Shown: in pieces, positions 1 to 15,200 of the stretch
How the letters are laid out: every line of letters starts with the position of its first letter
How positions within the stretch are numbered: the stretch's first letter is position 1
NCBI RefSeq assembly: GCF_000151665.1
Contig: NW_013171830.1
Span: forward strand, 124,001 to 188,000
Direction of reading: 5' to 3'
DNA: 64,000 bases
Source of the DNA: Blastocystis hominis
Taxonomy: Eukaryota; Sar; Bigyra; Opalinata; Blastocystidae
Translations under genes and position numbers: made by a program
Notes under the pieces: model-generated
Database searches by the model: none
What the model was told of the DNA's origin: nothing
What the model saw: the letters and a program-made list of their open reading frames with translations, nothing else

Positions 1-3000
1 AGGCCGCGACGTCCCAGAGCGCGCTGCTCCTTGTAGTGTTTGTTGAACGTCAGACTCGCCAGCCCGTTTCCGAGCGTTCCCGTGATTTTACTCGCCGTGT
101 TCACCACGCCTTTCGTGGTGTTGCGCACCAGAATCTTCCCTCCGTTCTGCACGCGACGGTTTCGCTCCTCCTCGTCGATGGTCTCGTCGGCCATCGGATC
201 CACAAAGAACGCCTTCAATCCGCTGCCGACATCTTCGACGAGGCCGACAGGATTGCCCAGCAGATTGATCGATCCCAGAATCTTCAACGCCTGCTTGGTG
301 GCGATGGGAACGTAATGCTCGCTCAGCACTTTCGCTAAATCCTGCGTGGATCCCACGTATTCGGGGAGATTGATGCCGGTCAGTTTGATTTTGGTCTCGT
401 CGATATCCGCCACCAAGCTGCACAGCGTGTCCAGAAGCGTTTGGAGAGGAAGAAGCGTCGGAATCGCGGGCAGGAACACACCGGTAACAGTCGTGGCGGG
501 GTCGACTTTGTTGCTGACCAGAATGGTGAAGTCGTCGATCTTTAAGTTCTCGAGAACGACGCGTCCAGTGGATTGCGAAGCGGAGGGAACGACAACGATC
601 GATTTGAATTCATCGCCTTCCAGAACGTTTTTAGAGGAGGAGTCGGAGAGAAGATGCAGAGGAATCAGAGAAACCAAATGGAGAATCGCGACGAGAAGAC
701 GATTGTCCATCGCGACGAAGAAACTCTGCAGCTGGAAGTGAAGATTCTCGAAGAAGAGAATCAGAGGATGACTCGGAATGATAAGCGACAGATGCAGAAT
801 TGGATCCTGCGTTAACTGACCCAATAAAACCGGCTCCAATGCATTGAGCAGCTGATTATCCACTTGGAATCGATTCACCTACGCCTCGTTCCGTTCAAAA
901 AGAAAACCCACATTCATTTCGATTCGCTGCTCTTCGTTCTCGTAGCAGTTGATATCCAGGGAGATCCCACGAATCCCCGTATTCAACACTTCGATCGGCG
1001 CATCGTCCAGAATCGAGAGATCGATTCCCGCAAACGCAATGTTCCACGCAGTGTTCAGGTCCAGCTCCATCGCTTTGGACTCCCAGCGGACCTCCACGTC
1101 CGCGCTGGTCACCGCGGATTCTTTTGCGCAGACGCTTCCGCGCCAATCGGCGAATCGGCGAATCTTCAAAGCGTGCGAAGAGATCAGCGTATCGCCATCC
1201 AGAAGCTCGAGAGTCACTTCCGAACGACCGATCGTAGCGCCTCGCGGCAGGACGGCCCGGCCCTTCCACGCCACATTGGAATAATGTTTCGTCGGAACTA
1301 TGCGTTAGGGAGAACACAAAAGCACACGTCGATAAGGAGCCAAGAAGACGAGTTTTAGCGGTCGAGCCATCGATTTGAGCTTCCGATTGACTTGAATGAG
1401 TCCCTCCACCGATCCATCGTTCACTCCCCATAAACTCATACCTACCAGCACGCCAAGTCGATCCGCTTCGCTTCCTTTTTCCACGCTCGTCACCAAAATC
1501 TGCCCAGCTTCGTTCAAGCACATTTTGCACCCGATCTTCACCTCCTTGAAAATCTTCGCTTGCTGCGCTAAAGCCAGCGTGGAAGGGACCGACGAGGCGC
1601 CCATTTCGCCGCAGCGGAAGACCTGATCGCCACAACGGATCTGCGCGATTAGCGAGCGGCTGAGCGAAGGCACGTTCGCGAACTGGCGGAGTTCGACGAC
1701 CAAACTCTGCTCCTGCTCCATCTCGATCGGCTCATTGCTGGAAGAAGGCTGGAGCACTTCCTCGATCGTTTTGCCAGAGCGGAAATCTTGGTAGAATCCG
1801 CGGCGAAGCGCTCGCTGGATGTGGATGTTCGATACGCGCGTTGAAAGGTCGTTTTTGCTCTGCTGGAGCGAACGAAGCAACGGATGGGCGAGCAGCGCCG
1901 AGTGCATTGAGCTGTTCAGATAGAGCTCGAAGTCGAGACAATTGCGAGACTCCTTCAGAAGCGATAACTCTTTCTCCGAATCGTATAAGGATTTGAGAAG
2001 GTGCGGGAGATAATCCTTCTGGTCGTTGTTGATTTTGTTGTTCTTGCAATGCACCAGATACAAATACAAACAGCCGCCGTTACACAGAGGATTCTCTTCC
2101 TGGAACGGCACTGGCACGACTTTCATTGTGTTGTACTCCGTCACCGAATCGTACTCCACGAACGTATTGAACTCCACCACCGATTTCTCGAACGCCACGC
2201 TCACCTTCACCTGCAGTACTGACGAATGGCGCCGCATAATGGTCTCCTCATTCACGAAAACGTGGGATCCCCGCTTTGGTTTTGTCTCCAACATGGTTTC
2301 TCCATTGCTAATTCGAGTTGTGATGGTGCACGGCTTGCGCTGGAGATTCCGAATGCTCACATTGCGCACGTTCAGCCAGTAGTACTCGTCGTTCAGCAGG
2401 AGATCCATCGTCGCACGCGAGTTCTTCGCGGTCATAAACACTGGCTGTTGCGGCGGGTCGCTTGGACTCAACGGAGTCGGCGAGTAAATCGGCTTCATCG
2501 CGTATTCCTCGAAGTCGGTGAGGGCGGAAATGAAGTTGGAAACCTCCGTTTTCAACGCGTCATGATTGAATTGGATCTGCGTGATGGAATCTTCCAACAC
2601 GACGCGCGTGTATTCGAGCTGCTTTCGCTGCTTCCACTCGTCCCGCTCCAGTTTCTCGCGAATAATGATGATGCGCGTCGTGTCTTCGACCTCCACGGTG
2701 ACCTCCAGCGTTCTCGACGGATTCTCGCGCTGCACCGTCGTTACTTTGCCCAGATTCGTCAGATCCACCACCACGCAGGGAACGAACGTCTCCTCGTTCG
2801 GCGGCGAATCGATCTGCTGCAAGAACAGCACGACCATCTGCGGACCTGCAGGGTGCGGTAGCACGTAGAACTGCGAGTCTAACGGAGCGACGGGAAGCGC
2901 ATACGAGAGATCGGAGGACATCTGGAGCACCTGCACCATGTCCAACGCCGAGTTGTTGCTGACGCAGATCGACACGTTCTCCGGCTTCAATCGCTCCACC

Positions 3001-6000
3001 GTAATCGTCTGCTGGCCGTTCACCTCCGCGGCGGTGAGGCTGAACAGCGAGCTGTGGTTGGAGAGAACGTCCATCTGGTTCGATTCGGAGAGCAGAACGT
3101 CCCACTGACCCACAGCGTCCACATCGAACTGCGCCGATTTGACTTCTTTCGCTACGGACGGAGAAGAGAGCGGAGTGCTGGACTCCAGAATGGAGAACGA
3201 CAGCAAATGGCGAGACGCTGGGAGCAGAGACGACACACAGGCGCAGGAATGCCGAGGAAGAGAGAGCAATTCCGTGTTTTGGTAGACCGCCATATCGAAT
3301 CCAGTGCGATTAATGAACATGTAGCGAGGCAGGATCGTGAGCAGTTTCGTGTGGATGAACGGAGCGTTGAGGCGACGCACAACGATCGTGTAGAACGTCT
3401 CTCTCGGCATGAACGGAAGCTGCGCGGGGACCTTCACCACACTGGACCCTTCGCTCACCTTCGTCTTGTCGCTCCAGTCCGAGTTGTCGCGACGCAGCCG
3501 AATCACCACTTTCTTCTCGTCCTCGGAATACAGCACGGGGGCCAGCGACTGCATGTCCTCCATCGATACGGCACCTTCGAACCCCATCTTGACAGAAGCG
3601 CCGGGGAGACGAACCACGGGAGAAGTCTTCGATTTTCCAGATAGGCTACAAGGTAGAGAGGAAGAGAAAAGCGGACAAGAGGAGATCGGGCGTTCGGTTG
3701 ACGATCCAGAACGGGGAATAGATCGAAAGCAGAAGGTACTGCGAAGAGGGCGATCCGTTCTGCTCGAACGAATACACATACCGCAACGCGCAGCGACTGT
3801 TCTCGATATCGGTCAAGGCGTACTCTCCATTTCCTTCGGTCACGATCTACAGGGTCACAAACGATAAGAGAAGGCGTACGGGGATTAATCCCTGATTCCA
3901 AACGAACTGATTGCCGGTCGGGCGCAGCTGAATGCCGTACTGGTTGCTATTCGCTCCGTCGATACACGCCAACTCCACTTCTTTGCCCGAAGCGATCATT
4001 CCGGTCTCGATGATGCCCTTCGAGTGCATCACAATGTGGTATTCCAGATCGATTGGGAGCAGATTCTTCAGCACCAACACGGGAAGAACCACAATCTCGA
4101 ATAGACTTCGACGATTTCCCACATTCCCGGCAATCCCATTCACCATCTGACTGTTCAGTTTCTCCAAAATATCGCTCTTTGCTTTGGGTGTAGGCGGAAT
4201 AGGCAAGGCGTTCAGCGACTCGCTCTCCACGGAATGCACCACGCTGCGCACCAGAACGTAGTGGGGATCCACCGAGTTGCCGATATTCAGGCAGATTCGG
4301 CGGAAGTTCAGCGAGGTGATATCTTCGATCGAGAGGGCGCAGTACCCGTTCGGATTGCCCAGCATGCATCGACCCTTCATCCCCAAATGGAGAGGGCAGT
4401 ACAGCGATTCGCTCGCTGCGACTGTCTTCGCTGAATCATCGCGCCACACGCCATGGCACACACTCACCACGTGCGATACAGAGTCGTAGTAAGGACTTTT
4501 GAACGGCACCGGAACGCCGAAATAATTATCCGTCAAGTGCTCCAAATTGATCTGCTTTCGCTGCGACTGATGAGCCACCGGGGTTTCCGAATCGCTCGTC
4601 TCTTGCGTGAAGTGGCAGAGAACGGGCGAAGACGTGAAGTTCGTCATCCACAGCATGGGAATCAACATCATGACACGCAGACCATTCCGATTGATGAGTC
4701 GCACCACAATGTCGTAACAGTATTCCCCGTTCTGCGTGTACAAGCTGAAGGGAAGATCACCTTCGCTGTCGCAGCAGAACTCAACGCGTCGGAAGTTCTC
4801 CACTCGCAGCGCGACGATTCGCTGGTTGTACGACTCCGTAGCGCTGGGGAGAGATGTTGGATGCGCCGGAAGCGTCGTTCGCTTCATTCCTCCGGCAGGA
4901 ATCACGATCTCGCTGTCGACACTCTCGTGCTGGAATTCCTTCGGAGCAACCTGCAACGCTCGCTTCCATGCTTCGATTTCCTGCTCGTTCCTCGAGAGGA
5001 ACAACAGCTTCTCTTCCCCTACCACGCACGAGAACAGAACGCCTTCCTCTACAGACACAGAGCCCTCCACGCTGCAGCCAATCAACTCGCGCGGCTGTCC
5101 CGCCTCGGTCGCAAAGGCGGAGTAAACGCGAACGCGAGGCTCCACTTGGTAGAGCTCGACCCATCGCATTTCCACTTTTTCGCCCACGCAGACGTACAGC
5201 AAACCCTCGATCAACAGCTGATGAGAGCGATCGTCCAGAAGGCTCCACTGCGATCGAATGATCTCCAACTGCCGAGATATTCCTCCGTCGTAAATCACTT
5301 CGAAGGTGCACGGAAGATCGAGCTTGTTCTCGATTGACATGTAATAGCCGTTCGTAAAGGTCGTGGTAGATTCGCAATGCGAGAGATCGCGAAGGAAGTG
5401 AATCGCGGAAGAGCAGAAGTCCGTCGAGATCATTACATTTATGATGTGATCGGCGTGGATCGTTACGGACGACTTGGCATCTCGTGCTTTCACTCGATTT
5501 TCTTCCGCTCCGCTTCGCTGCACCATTTGAATCATCAGTTCCCACGGTTCCAGCAGTGGCTCCCACGCGACGCGGACCAAATTGTAGAAGTCGGCGGACA
5601 GCGAGAAGGTGAGCAAAAACACGAGCTGCTGCTTGAAGTCCAGAGAGAGATGGAGATCTTGGAGATGGAGCAGCACGAAGGGAACCTCCACATCGCCCAC
5701 ATCGTTTACTACGGTCACTTGAAGCGGATGAAGCTGCAGATCCAGATTCAAACTGAACGGCAAGGACGCAGAGACGAGTGTAGGGAGCTTCAGAATCGGG
5801 AAGGAGGAAGTGGGTTCGTCAGGAGAGAAGGGACGAGGAGCCGTGCCTTCGGAACGAACATCTGGCTTCAACTCGTCCATGCAATGCGTTACGATCAGCA
5901 AATCGCGATAGCCGATAGAGACAATCATGTTGCTTGTGTCTGTGACCGAGACAGTGATGTCTTTAAACGAATTCTGCACACGGATGGTCATGTCGCAGTT

Positions 6001-9000
6001 CCAGCTCTGCAGAATATCGTTCACATCGTGGATCGGCATGAGATCGTCCATATCGCACTGCGTGAGACGAAGATCCAGTACTTTGAGTAGCAGCGAAACG
6101 TCCATTGAGGAAGTCAGTGAGATGGAAGAGTCCAGACCAACAGTCAGAAGAAGCATCGAGGATGGCTCCGTGAAGGAGGAGGCGAGGTAGACAGTGATCG
6201 GGTTGATAGCAAAGCGAATGTGCAGATTGGGTAGAAGAGAGGCGACAAAAGGAGACAATGCTTTTGCCTCTGCTGATTTCTCCACTGGCTTTTCCACCGG
6301 CTTCTCCACTGGCTTTTCCACTGGCTTCTCCACTGGCTCGTCCTCCAATCGTAAGGAAGAAAGCTCATCTCCAGACATCACACTCTTTGCATCGCTTTCA
6401 GCGAACACCTGCGTGAATCCAGACGCGATACCCAACATTTCCATAAACAAAGGCGCAGCAAACACGCGAATTCTACCCATATCTCCTCGAATATCGATCG
6501 TATTGGTATCGTGAACGAAGCAGGCAAACGACAAGGCTGCTTTGGATTCATCGCCAAGCTGAACAGGCTCCAAGAAGAGAGGCAGCAGCTTCACATCGGC
6601 ACGCGTATCGCAGAGACTCATCTTCCGAAGAAGCAGATTGAGCTGGATCGCAGATTGATTGAGATACAAATTAAGATATAATCCGTCCAGCTTCAGCATC
6701 ACCAACGAGAGAGGATGGGTTCCATACTTCAATGAATCTTCTTCTGTGTAGCCTCCTCGCTCGCGAAGCAACTCGACCACAAAACCACTCATGCTCAGAT
6801 CCACAAAGAATCGATTGAGCTTCAGAGCAGGACGAGAAACTGCCACTTCCTTGGTGGGTTCTTTCTTTGCAGACTTCTCATTGGTCGACTTGGCTTTGAC
6901 CATTCCATCTTCTTCTGGGTACTCTGTGACGGATTGTTCTGCAAAATTGGGAAGTAGGCGATGGACCAAAAACTGAAGCTGGCTCTGATTCAGCGTCATC
7001 ACGATCGGAGACAGATTGATATTCACTCTGAACACAGAGCTGAGCGTGATAATCATATCGATGTTGGTCCGATGGAGTACATTCTGCTGTAGCATCTTTC
7101 CGCTCACATCATCCATAAACTGCGACTCCATGCACATTCCGTGAATCGATAGCAGCAACTGCGTGGTTAATGGACTCTCCGTCATCGACTCCAGCAGCTT
7201 GTCTCCGTCTCCGCTCATCACCATTTGCTCCTCGCTGCTGTTTTGCAGTTGGATCTCGCCCATCTCAAATCGCAGGCACTCGTCGCTGCTGCTTGAGCTC
7301 GGAATCAGCACCACGATGTTCTGAATGCACACATCCGCCTTTGGCAGCACGTACGTCGTTCCCACGCCCTCGCAAACCACTTCCCGAATGATGTTCGACT
7401 GCACCAGCGATGCGAACAATCCGTTCACCGAGGAATCGATGAGACTGTGCAAAGAGGCTACCGACTCCACTGCCTCCGTCTGCTCCACAGGCTCTGCTGG
7501 CTCTGTAGACGCTACAGCCTCTGCAGAACATTCAGCAGACTCCACCACTTCGCTCTCTTGGCTTTCTTTGGGTGCTAGCAAACGACCAATGCTTCCGTGC
7601 TTCATATACTCCAGCAACTCATTCACAAATCGCATTCGCAACGCCAAGATCGGCGCAGATACCTGAAGCTTGATGGTGGTGTCGTTCACGCCGTTGTACA
7701 GACTGCTATTCACCAGCAGAATGTCCGCAGAGAGGAAGGGAGATACCGAAGTGGACAGCACGTCGGGATATTTCTCGGCTCCACGCGTAAGATCTGTGAT
7801 CTTCACTCCGTCAATCCCCATCGAGATGTGAGTCTGCTCCGTCGCCTGCGTGAAATCCAGACTGAATCCATTCATCGAGGTCAGTAAGATGGGAACATTG
7901 TTGTCACACAGCATATCCACTAAGGCCGACTGCATTCTCACGTGCATATCCGTCTGCGCTTCTTGCGGATGGGCAGAGATCGTCGGACTGGCCACTTCCT
8001 GCTCGGAGGGAGGCTTCGCTTTGTCTCCATCTTCTAGAGAAGGGAACGGCGGGATCTCGGGGAGAATCGACAGAATGGGCTGAATGGCGCTGGCATTCGC
8101 GTGGATACTCACGACGCCCATTTCCACGAACATGTTCGTCGCCGCTCTGTACACTTCGTTCAGCATGGACAACTCCCCCACTGTGCAGAATTTCATCTTC
8201 AAGAAGGGAGAGCCGCACTCAGGCGTGGAAGATATGAGTGTGGGAGCGTCGGTTAGCGGAATACCTTGCTTTTCAAGTGCTTCTTTACGAACATTATCGA
8301 AGATGTTCAGGGTAGGAATCGTAATGTCCACATCCATATCGTACATGTGATCCAAGTAATGAATCGCCATGTCTTGCATCGAAATGTCCAGTAAGGAATC
8401 GCCCTTTTGCGGGTTCAGGGACAGCCGCAACTCGTCCAATTGCACTTCGATCTCCATTGAAGGCTTGTATTGAAGGAGCAGCAAGTCCTCGTATGAAAGA
8501 TGAACAACCCCATGCAAGGGCTCTTCGATTGGCGACAGCGGCGCAATGGGCGATATCGAAGCCATCGGAGAGTGAATCGGTACGGGAGAAGTCACCGTAT
8601 CGCTCAGATCACACAGCGGACGGCGATATTCCTTCTGATGCTGTTTGATCACCTGGTAGAGAATGCGCTGCTGCTTGTTGGAACTGGACTTCCAGTCGTC
8701 GATCGAGTGGTCTTCCAGATAGGGCGAGCCATCGAACGCAATGCAGCTGAAGAGAAGCTGCTTGGGCTGCAGAAGAAGCTTCATCACGTCGATATCCAAC
8801 TCCTTCTGCTTCTCTGCGAACACTGGAAGAATACCGTAGCTCCACGAAATGAGAGAGGAAATGAGCTCGGAGGTGATGCGGACATGAACGAGTCCGATGG
8901 AGATGCCGATCCGCATTGATTTGTAACGAACCTCGTTCACAATGCAGGTTTGCATCGTAATCCCCATTTGGAATGGGAGAACGAGCATCGCCTGAGGATA

Positions 9001-11608
9001 GGCAGAGAGGATCGGCATAACCGACAAATCCCTTCCTGCAAACACCCGTCCGTCCATTAATCCGACCGAAATATCCTTGATACTGATCGACATGGTATTG
9101 TACAAGTCATCCACGTCGTACTGCGCGATGTCTTCGGTCAGCTCTTGGTTCGGCTTGGAAGTCACTGCAAGCTCGCCCAACTGGCAGATCAAAAGCATGC
9201 TCTTTGAGCGATGACCTGTGCAGTAGTTCGGAATGATCAGATTCATGGGGCAGATATTGACGTTCAACTCCATTCCCTTATTCGATCGGAGAGCCGCCAT
9301 AATGTTTGAATCTCCGTTCCGCAGCGATGTGATCAGATTGTACGCCTTTTCCTCATAAGAACTCATCACGATGATATTCTCTGGCACCAAAAACTTCATC
9401 ACTTCCAGCAGCCAAGGCACATTCACAATGATGTCCATCGTCTCCATCGCCATGTTCACTCGCATTCCGCACGAATTGTCCAGTCCTGGAATCTCAATAT
9501 GGGTCTGGAAGAACGGGGTCTTGTATCGTTGATACATGTCAGTCATCAAAATCGAGGTCGGGATCGCTTCAGCGGATCGAAGACGAATCGAAACGATGCT
9601 GGAATACTTCGTTTTGGCCGTGATGTCGTCCAGCACCTTCACATCGCGAATCATCGACCAGCACTCCAAGAAACTCTTTCGTTTGTACGCACGCAGATAA
9701 ACTCCGTCCACACACACGCTCATCAGTCGCTGTTCCTTCTTCTTCAGCATCAGAAGGAAACTTCCCAAGAAGAAATCCACGGAGATCTGCACGTCCATCG
9801 GCTGTCCGCCCTCCCACGGATTCAGTTCTTCTTCGTTCAGCTCCAGCTCCTTATACAACTCAGTTCGCATGAGCTCCTCGTCGTCCTCGTCGTCGTCTTC
9901 ATCGTTCACACTCGCAGACCGCGATTTCAATTCTTTCTGAAGCTCGTATTGCGCCATTTTTCGGAAGAGAATCGTGTTTTCGACAGAGAACAAATCCTCC
10001 AATTCCTGCTTCTGCTTCAACGCTTTTTTGTCTTTCTTGATGGAAGGGAGGAACGGCGATTTCAGCACGCGTTTATACAGCGTAATGTACGTATCGCGCT
10101 GCTTCTTAAACGCTAAATAATCCTTCCATGTTGTCGCTGCGCGCTTCTTCTTATTCTCTTTAATCACCGAGTTGATCGCATAGCGCCACCATTTTCTCGG
10201 CTGCTCGTTAAGTTTCTAAAAAATTCCGCAAAAACACACAAGGATATTTTCTTGACAACGCTTGACGTGGGGCGACGAATCCCGATCTGCGCCCGTTTGC
10301 TCTGCAAGCTGAGATTTGCCGCCAAAATCTTCAAGTCGCGCATCTGCGAATCGGTCAGCGTTAAGTTGAACTGCGCCAGCGTCGTTTCCGCGATCACCAT
10401 CGGCGAAGCCGTGTTCGCAAACCGCCAGCATCGTCGCGCAAACACGGATGCGTACTGAAGATTTTCCGATGAGCAGAACTTGGGATACGTCTCTTTAAAC
10501 TTGTCTAAGAATAGCTTTTCTTCTTCGTCTTCGTTTCGACCGCGCACAGCGTCCTTCCGAATCTTGATATACGTTTTCACGAACTTTTGGTTCACGATCA
10601 CCTCGGCGTTCCATTCTAGATCGCTCAGAGCACGATTCGCTGCTTCCTCAGGTGTCGGCTTTCGAAGTTCTACGCCTCGAATATCCATCTGCAATCCAAT
10701 TCCAAGCGTACAAGGATGCATGATGTAATTCTGGGGCATCAACGCTGATTGGGTCGTATTGCGATTCATGAACGCGATGCCCATGTCTTCGATCAACGCA
10801 TTGGGATTGGAGGTATTCACCTGCTGTGAATTGTCCGAGTCCCAGTACATGCCCAACAGATGCACCATAATATCCTTCGAAAAGACGCCATTGTGCGAAA
10901 CTGGCTTTGAGGCGTTCGCGTCTGCACTGGAAGTACTGTCAGAAGAGAGGGACTTCTCCTGATTGGGAGAGATGATCAAGGAATCCAGGGTAAGACCGCA
11001 GCAAAAAGGGTGCTTCGGATCCGAGCTGTGATCTTCGTAACGAAGATGGACTTTTTCAATGCGTAGTTCAAAGTTGCGAATGATCTGGCTCACAAGATTT
11101 CCTATGAGAGATTTATCCTCTTTCTCATGCAGCTCTTTTTCTTTCTTGGCCTCCTTCTCATCAATTGCCTGCAAATCAAAAAGACATTTACAGGGGTACC
11201 TTCAATCGTTGGCGTTTCAGTTCGATCTCACGGAGTTTGAACGATTCCTCGTCGTATTGAACTTCTGAGCGAGGGCAGACGACTGCATATATCTGGCTAA
11301 TATTTACCTTCGTAGGCTTTCTGCCAATCTCCTTCCAAGGAACCTACGATTCAACCACACAGCACAGCCTCAAACACGAATGTTTAACTCTCCAATGAAT
11401 CCAGATTTGATATCCACAGGCAGCTGTAGAAAATCGAGCGCTTCAGTTTTTATTTCCTAATCCATTAACCGATGTGCTTAGCACCAACCAGATTCTTCAA
11501 TTTTACATCTCCTTTCCACATAGAGACCTTAAGGTCCTTTTTGTCTATGTCTTTGATATATTCTCCCAAAAAACGTGTTATCAGGGAGTTTACAACGTCC
11601 TCTAACAT
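1..11608 (-). CDS. VPS13: VPS13-family bridge-like lipid transfer protein (3' end outside window)
   Basis: Giant VPS13 protein that moves bulk lipids between organelles at membrane contact sites. The start ATG is at 11608-11606; the N-terminus reads MLEDVVNSLITRFLGEYI, then SMWKGDVKLKNL, the chorein-domain signature. The chain continues through the RYED motif, the WWRYAI motif near residue 430, the long groove-forming middle, the VPS13 adaptor-binding-type region and the C-terminal region still open at base 1. Eight introns restore the frame: 11457-11488, 11344-11375, 11169-11199, 10216-10259 (44 nt), 3847-3879, 3646-3676, 1298-1327 and 879-911. The encoded part is about 3,780 residues, a normal size for the family. 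A run of VEKP repeats sits at about 6277-6340. The start was chosen because it gives the canonical chorein N-terminus. The true stop lies left of the window. Confidence 0.93.
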
Positions 11609-12223
11609 AGTATAATGATAATGAGGAACGAAATCGATTCAAAATATAAGATTAGATACATACCAAAAAACAAACTATTTCGGGTATTCCTCTAAAAACA
11701 CTCAAATCCATTGGATTCCTTAAATAAACACCGTTTTTCACACTTTTATGACAATTACAACACAATGATCATAGAATGGACTTGCTGAAAAAAAGACCTT
11801 TTTCCTGTTCTACTCTTCGTTCTGGAGCTATTTATGTCATTTTACAGCCGTCAAAACTAAAAAGACGTATCAAACGAACATGGTGTACGGACACACTTTA
11901 TATACTTATAGAATGGAAGCTCATAGTTTCCAGAAATAGAAATGATATTCCTAGATTGGCTCGAAAGTTTCACAGGATGTGCGCTCTCTTTCGCTATCCA
12001 CTTTAAAAGCTAATTATCCGCAAATGAAATAGAAACAAAGAATACCAAATGAGTGATGTACAGTAATCATTGATTATCATACCTGACACGCGTATTGCTT
12101 TCCATATTCCATTTCTGTTCAACGGCCAAACTGAACTCTGTGGGCCAAGGAGATCGTGAATAAACTACAGACACCGTTGTCCTCTCAGTTACTTTTTCGT
12201 CAAAGCTTCAAGTAAACTACGGA
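11609..12223. other. AT-rich divergent intergenic region
   Basis: 615 bp between the divergent starts of VPS13 (-) and the helical-repeat gene (+), so it should hold both promoters. It is clearly AT-richer than the flanking genes. A 76-codon open frame on the + strand at 11776-12006 is basic and begins MDLLKKRPF, but it has no recognisable homology, no polyadenylation octamer after it and no intron logic; I do not call it a gene. Confidence 0.4.
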
Positions 12224-15200
12224 ATGGAGTCAAGAAGTAATGTATGTTGCTCTAAATTGCATCCTATTCTAGAACATGCAAAACCCCCAGTTGGCTCCAC
12301 CTTCAACTTATGTTGCATATAGTACTTCCTCTTGTCAACAATCAGTCGGTGCAAAAAGTAATGAAAGACTGTGCTCCAATACAATAGACTCTTTGAATGA
12401 TTCCCGGAATCCATATTCCTCGTATGCGTTATTGCTCCCTTTACTGAGTAGTAGAGTGTCATTACTTCCAACAAATGATATTCCGACATCACAATGCTCA
12501 AACTCACATTCGACCTGTATGTTTTTTGTTACCCTACAATTGTAGCGAGTAACCTACATCAAGCTGATCCAACTCCTTCTTTTATGTACTACAATAATAA
12601 TACTGTATCTGCCCAATCTACCAACCCACCTTCACCATTCCCTAATTCAGTACCATCGTCTGGATTGATGACTCCGCGAAGCTATCATTTCTCGTACTCT
12701 CCTCTCCTCTCCTTTTTCTCAATAGACCTACCTCCATCCCCTCCGACATCGCTCCTCATTACCTGCTTTCCTCCACTGGGTCCCGCCAGCAACCCTTTTC
12801 CACGTCACTTCTTCAGCGGTCGTACACAGATGTTGATCGTTACTCCTCGTCCTATCGGCAGAAACCAAACGACGCCATATCGATGTACAGCTTCCAAAGT
12901 GGAGATTCTGACGATTATTCGGGCGATTTCTCGATGAATTACCCTGCCAGAGAACATTCGAACAAGTATCCAAGTAACTACCCGCAGTACTATTCTCCTG
13001 GAAATCCAAACAGTTATCCTACCAGAAGTCCGAACGGTTATCCTAACGGATACCCATATGCTTATTATTATCGAAATGAGGATACGAACGGGTATTACAA
13101 TAGCTCTTCCGAAATAGTAGTCAATGATTATCCAACCGATTATCGAAGCAATTACTCGAGCCACTATCCAGCCAGTTATGTAAACGATCTCTCGAATGAC
13201 TTTATGAACGAATACCCAAGTGACTATCCTGGCAGCTATTTAAGTGATTATCCTGGCAATTATCAGAGTGATTACCACAATAATTATCAAAGTAACTATC
13301 AAAGTAGCTACTACCACAATAATTATCCAAATAACTACCAAAACGAGTATCCAAACGGTTACCAGAACAGGTATCCCACTGTCTCTTCTTCCAACAGATC
13401 ATACCCAGCTCGCAAGGATCCTTCCTCTTCTCGCTATGCAGCCTTCCCCGATCGCTCGTTCGCTTCTTCATCGCTTCTGAATCCTAGATCGAATGGGCAG
13501 TTCCCTTCCAATCGCTCCTTCGTCGTTCCGCAGATCAACTCCGCCTCGCCTTCCACGTTCTCCGAAGCTCAGCAGCGTCTTCCCGGTCGTCCGTCTCCTT
13601 CTCGAGACAACAGTAACGCTTCGTTCTATGAGTTCGACAATGCGGGACATTCCGGAATGCCGTATTACGCTGATCTACCGAATCGAAGCTTGAATAATCT
13701 GCAGAAAACACAGAGAACCAACGAAGCGATTCAAGCAAGCAGTACCGAAGAAAAGGACATTTATTCGAAGGGAAAAGAAGCGGTTCAACTGGTGCTAAAC
13801 TACCCCTTCTACACAAATCTGTGGAAAACCCGCCAAGTCGATGCAAACGGAAACGGAGTGATCTACGAAGAAGCCGTCCAGTTGTACCAAAATACGTCTC
13901 CAGATGCCTTGCTTCATAATCTAATCAAAGAGTGTGTCAAGCTAAAGAAGCTTTGCCGATTACTCAGCGCTCGTGTCTTGTTCTTAGAGCTGCTTTGTAA
14001 ATACTGTGACGACAAACTGGCATGGAGAGAGTTCATTCGAATGGAATTCGAGCTAGGAGAATGCCGAAACGCCCAGTTCCTTCTGCAACGCGCTTTGGAT
14101 CTGTTTCCGCAGGACTTGTCATTCAAAATCAAGCAAGTGCGAGTGAATGAGCGGCTGCAGGACGAGAAAGAGCTTCTGTGCATGGTGCAGTCGATTACCC
14201 AGAAGCAATCGTCCAAGTTCTCTCGCATTCTAATGACTTGCTTCTTGTCGTTGGGGAGATTGGGAAACCAAAAGGCCATCGCAGAACTGGAGCGTCTCGT
14301 GTTTTCGATCCCATATTGCACGCTTCTGGAGACATACGAGTTTTTTTATTATTACGTGAACGCGTTTTCGTACACGTTTATGCTCTCCGTCATCATGCAT
14401 TTGGTTCGCAAGAAGGTCAAGAAGGATTGCTTCTTGGTCTACGCTCACGAATACGTCGAATATCTCTTTTTGAACATGGAGGCCGCTGAAGGACAAACGA
14501 AATACGCCAAGCTTTATCACCAACTATTACCATCACTATCACCATCACCACAGAAGTCGTATCAAGAAAAAAAGGGTCATTGGGAAGTGTTTCTCTCCCG
14601 AATGCAGTACCGAACTCGAATCATTCTTCTAATCTACGCCAAAGCGCTTCAAGAAGTTTGCTTGGGAAGGAGTCGGATGATGAATAGAAAGAATGGTCGA
14701 GACCTCTCTTCGTTCACGTGAATGAGCAGTTTCAAAAACTCAAGCTCGAAACGGCTCAATGTCTTTGTTTGTGTCCCCCCGCAATGAAATGGATCCCCTA
14801 TCTCAGCATCAGCAAAATCCTTTGCATGTTGGGATATCCCAAGAAATCCCGATTCGTTCCTCTTTTTTTTCTTAAAAACTCACGCTTAGGCGCTTCGATG
14901 CTGCATCAAACCCAAGCATCCGAGCTACTCCACCGTCCTCATCAATCTGGCCCGCATGGAGTTCTTCCAGCGGCACATCGCAGAGAGTATTTTCATTCTC
15001 CGCCATGCCATTCTGCACTTCGTCGATGAGTGGAAGTTCGGAATCGAACTTTCCAATTTTCTCGTCATCACGGACCGACAATTGGAGGCTTTCCTCCTCT
15101 GTAAAAACCTCCTCAAGGGGCAGATCGGCGCTGGCCGGCTCTGGACGCTGTTCATCCACATCGTGCACGAGTATCCGATCTCCCCCGCGGTTATCTCTAG

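Noticed and set aside
11776-12006. Short basic plus-strand open frame between VPS13 and the helical-repeat gene
   Set aside because: No homology, no octamer, AT-rich context expected of a divergent promoter.
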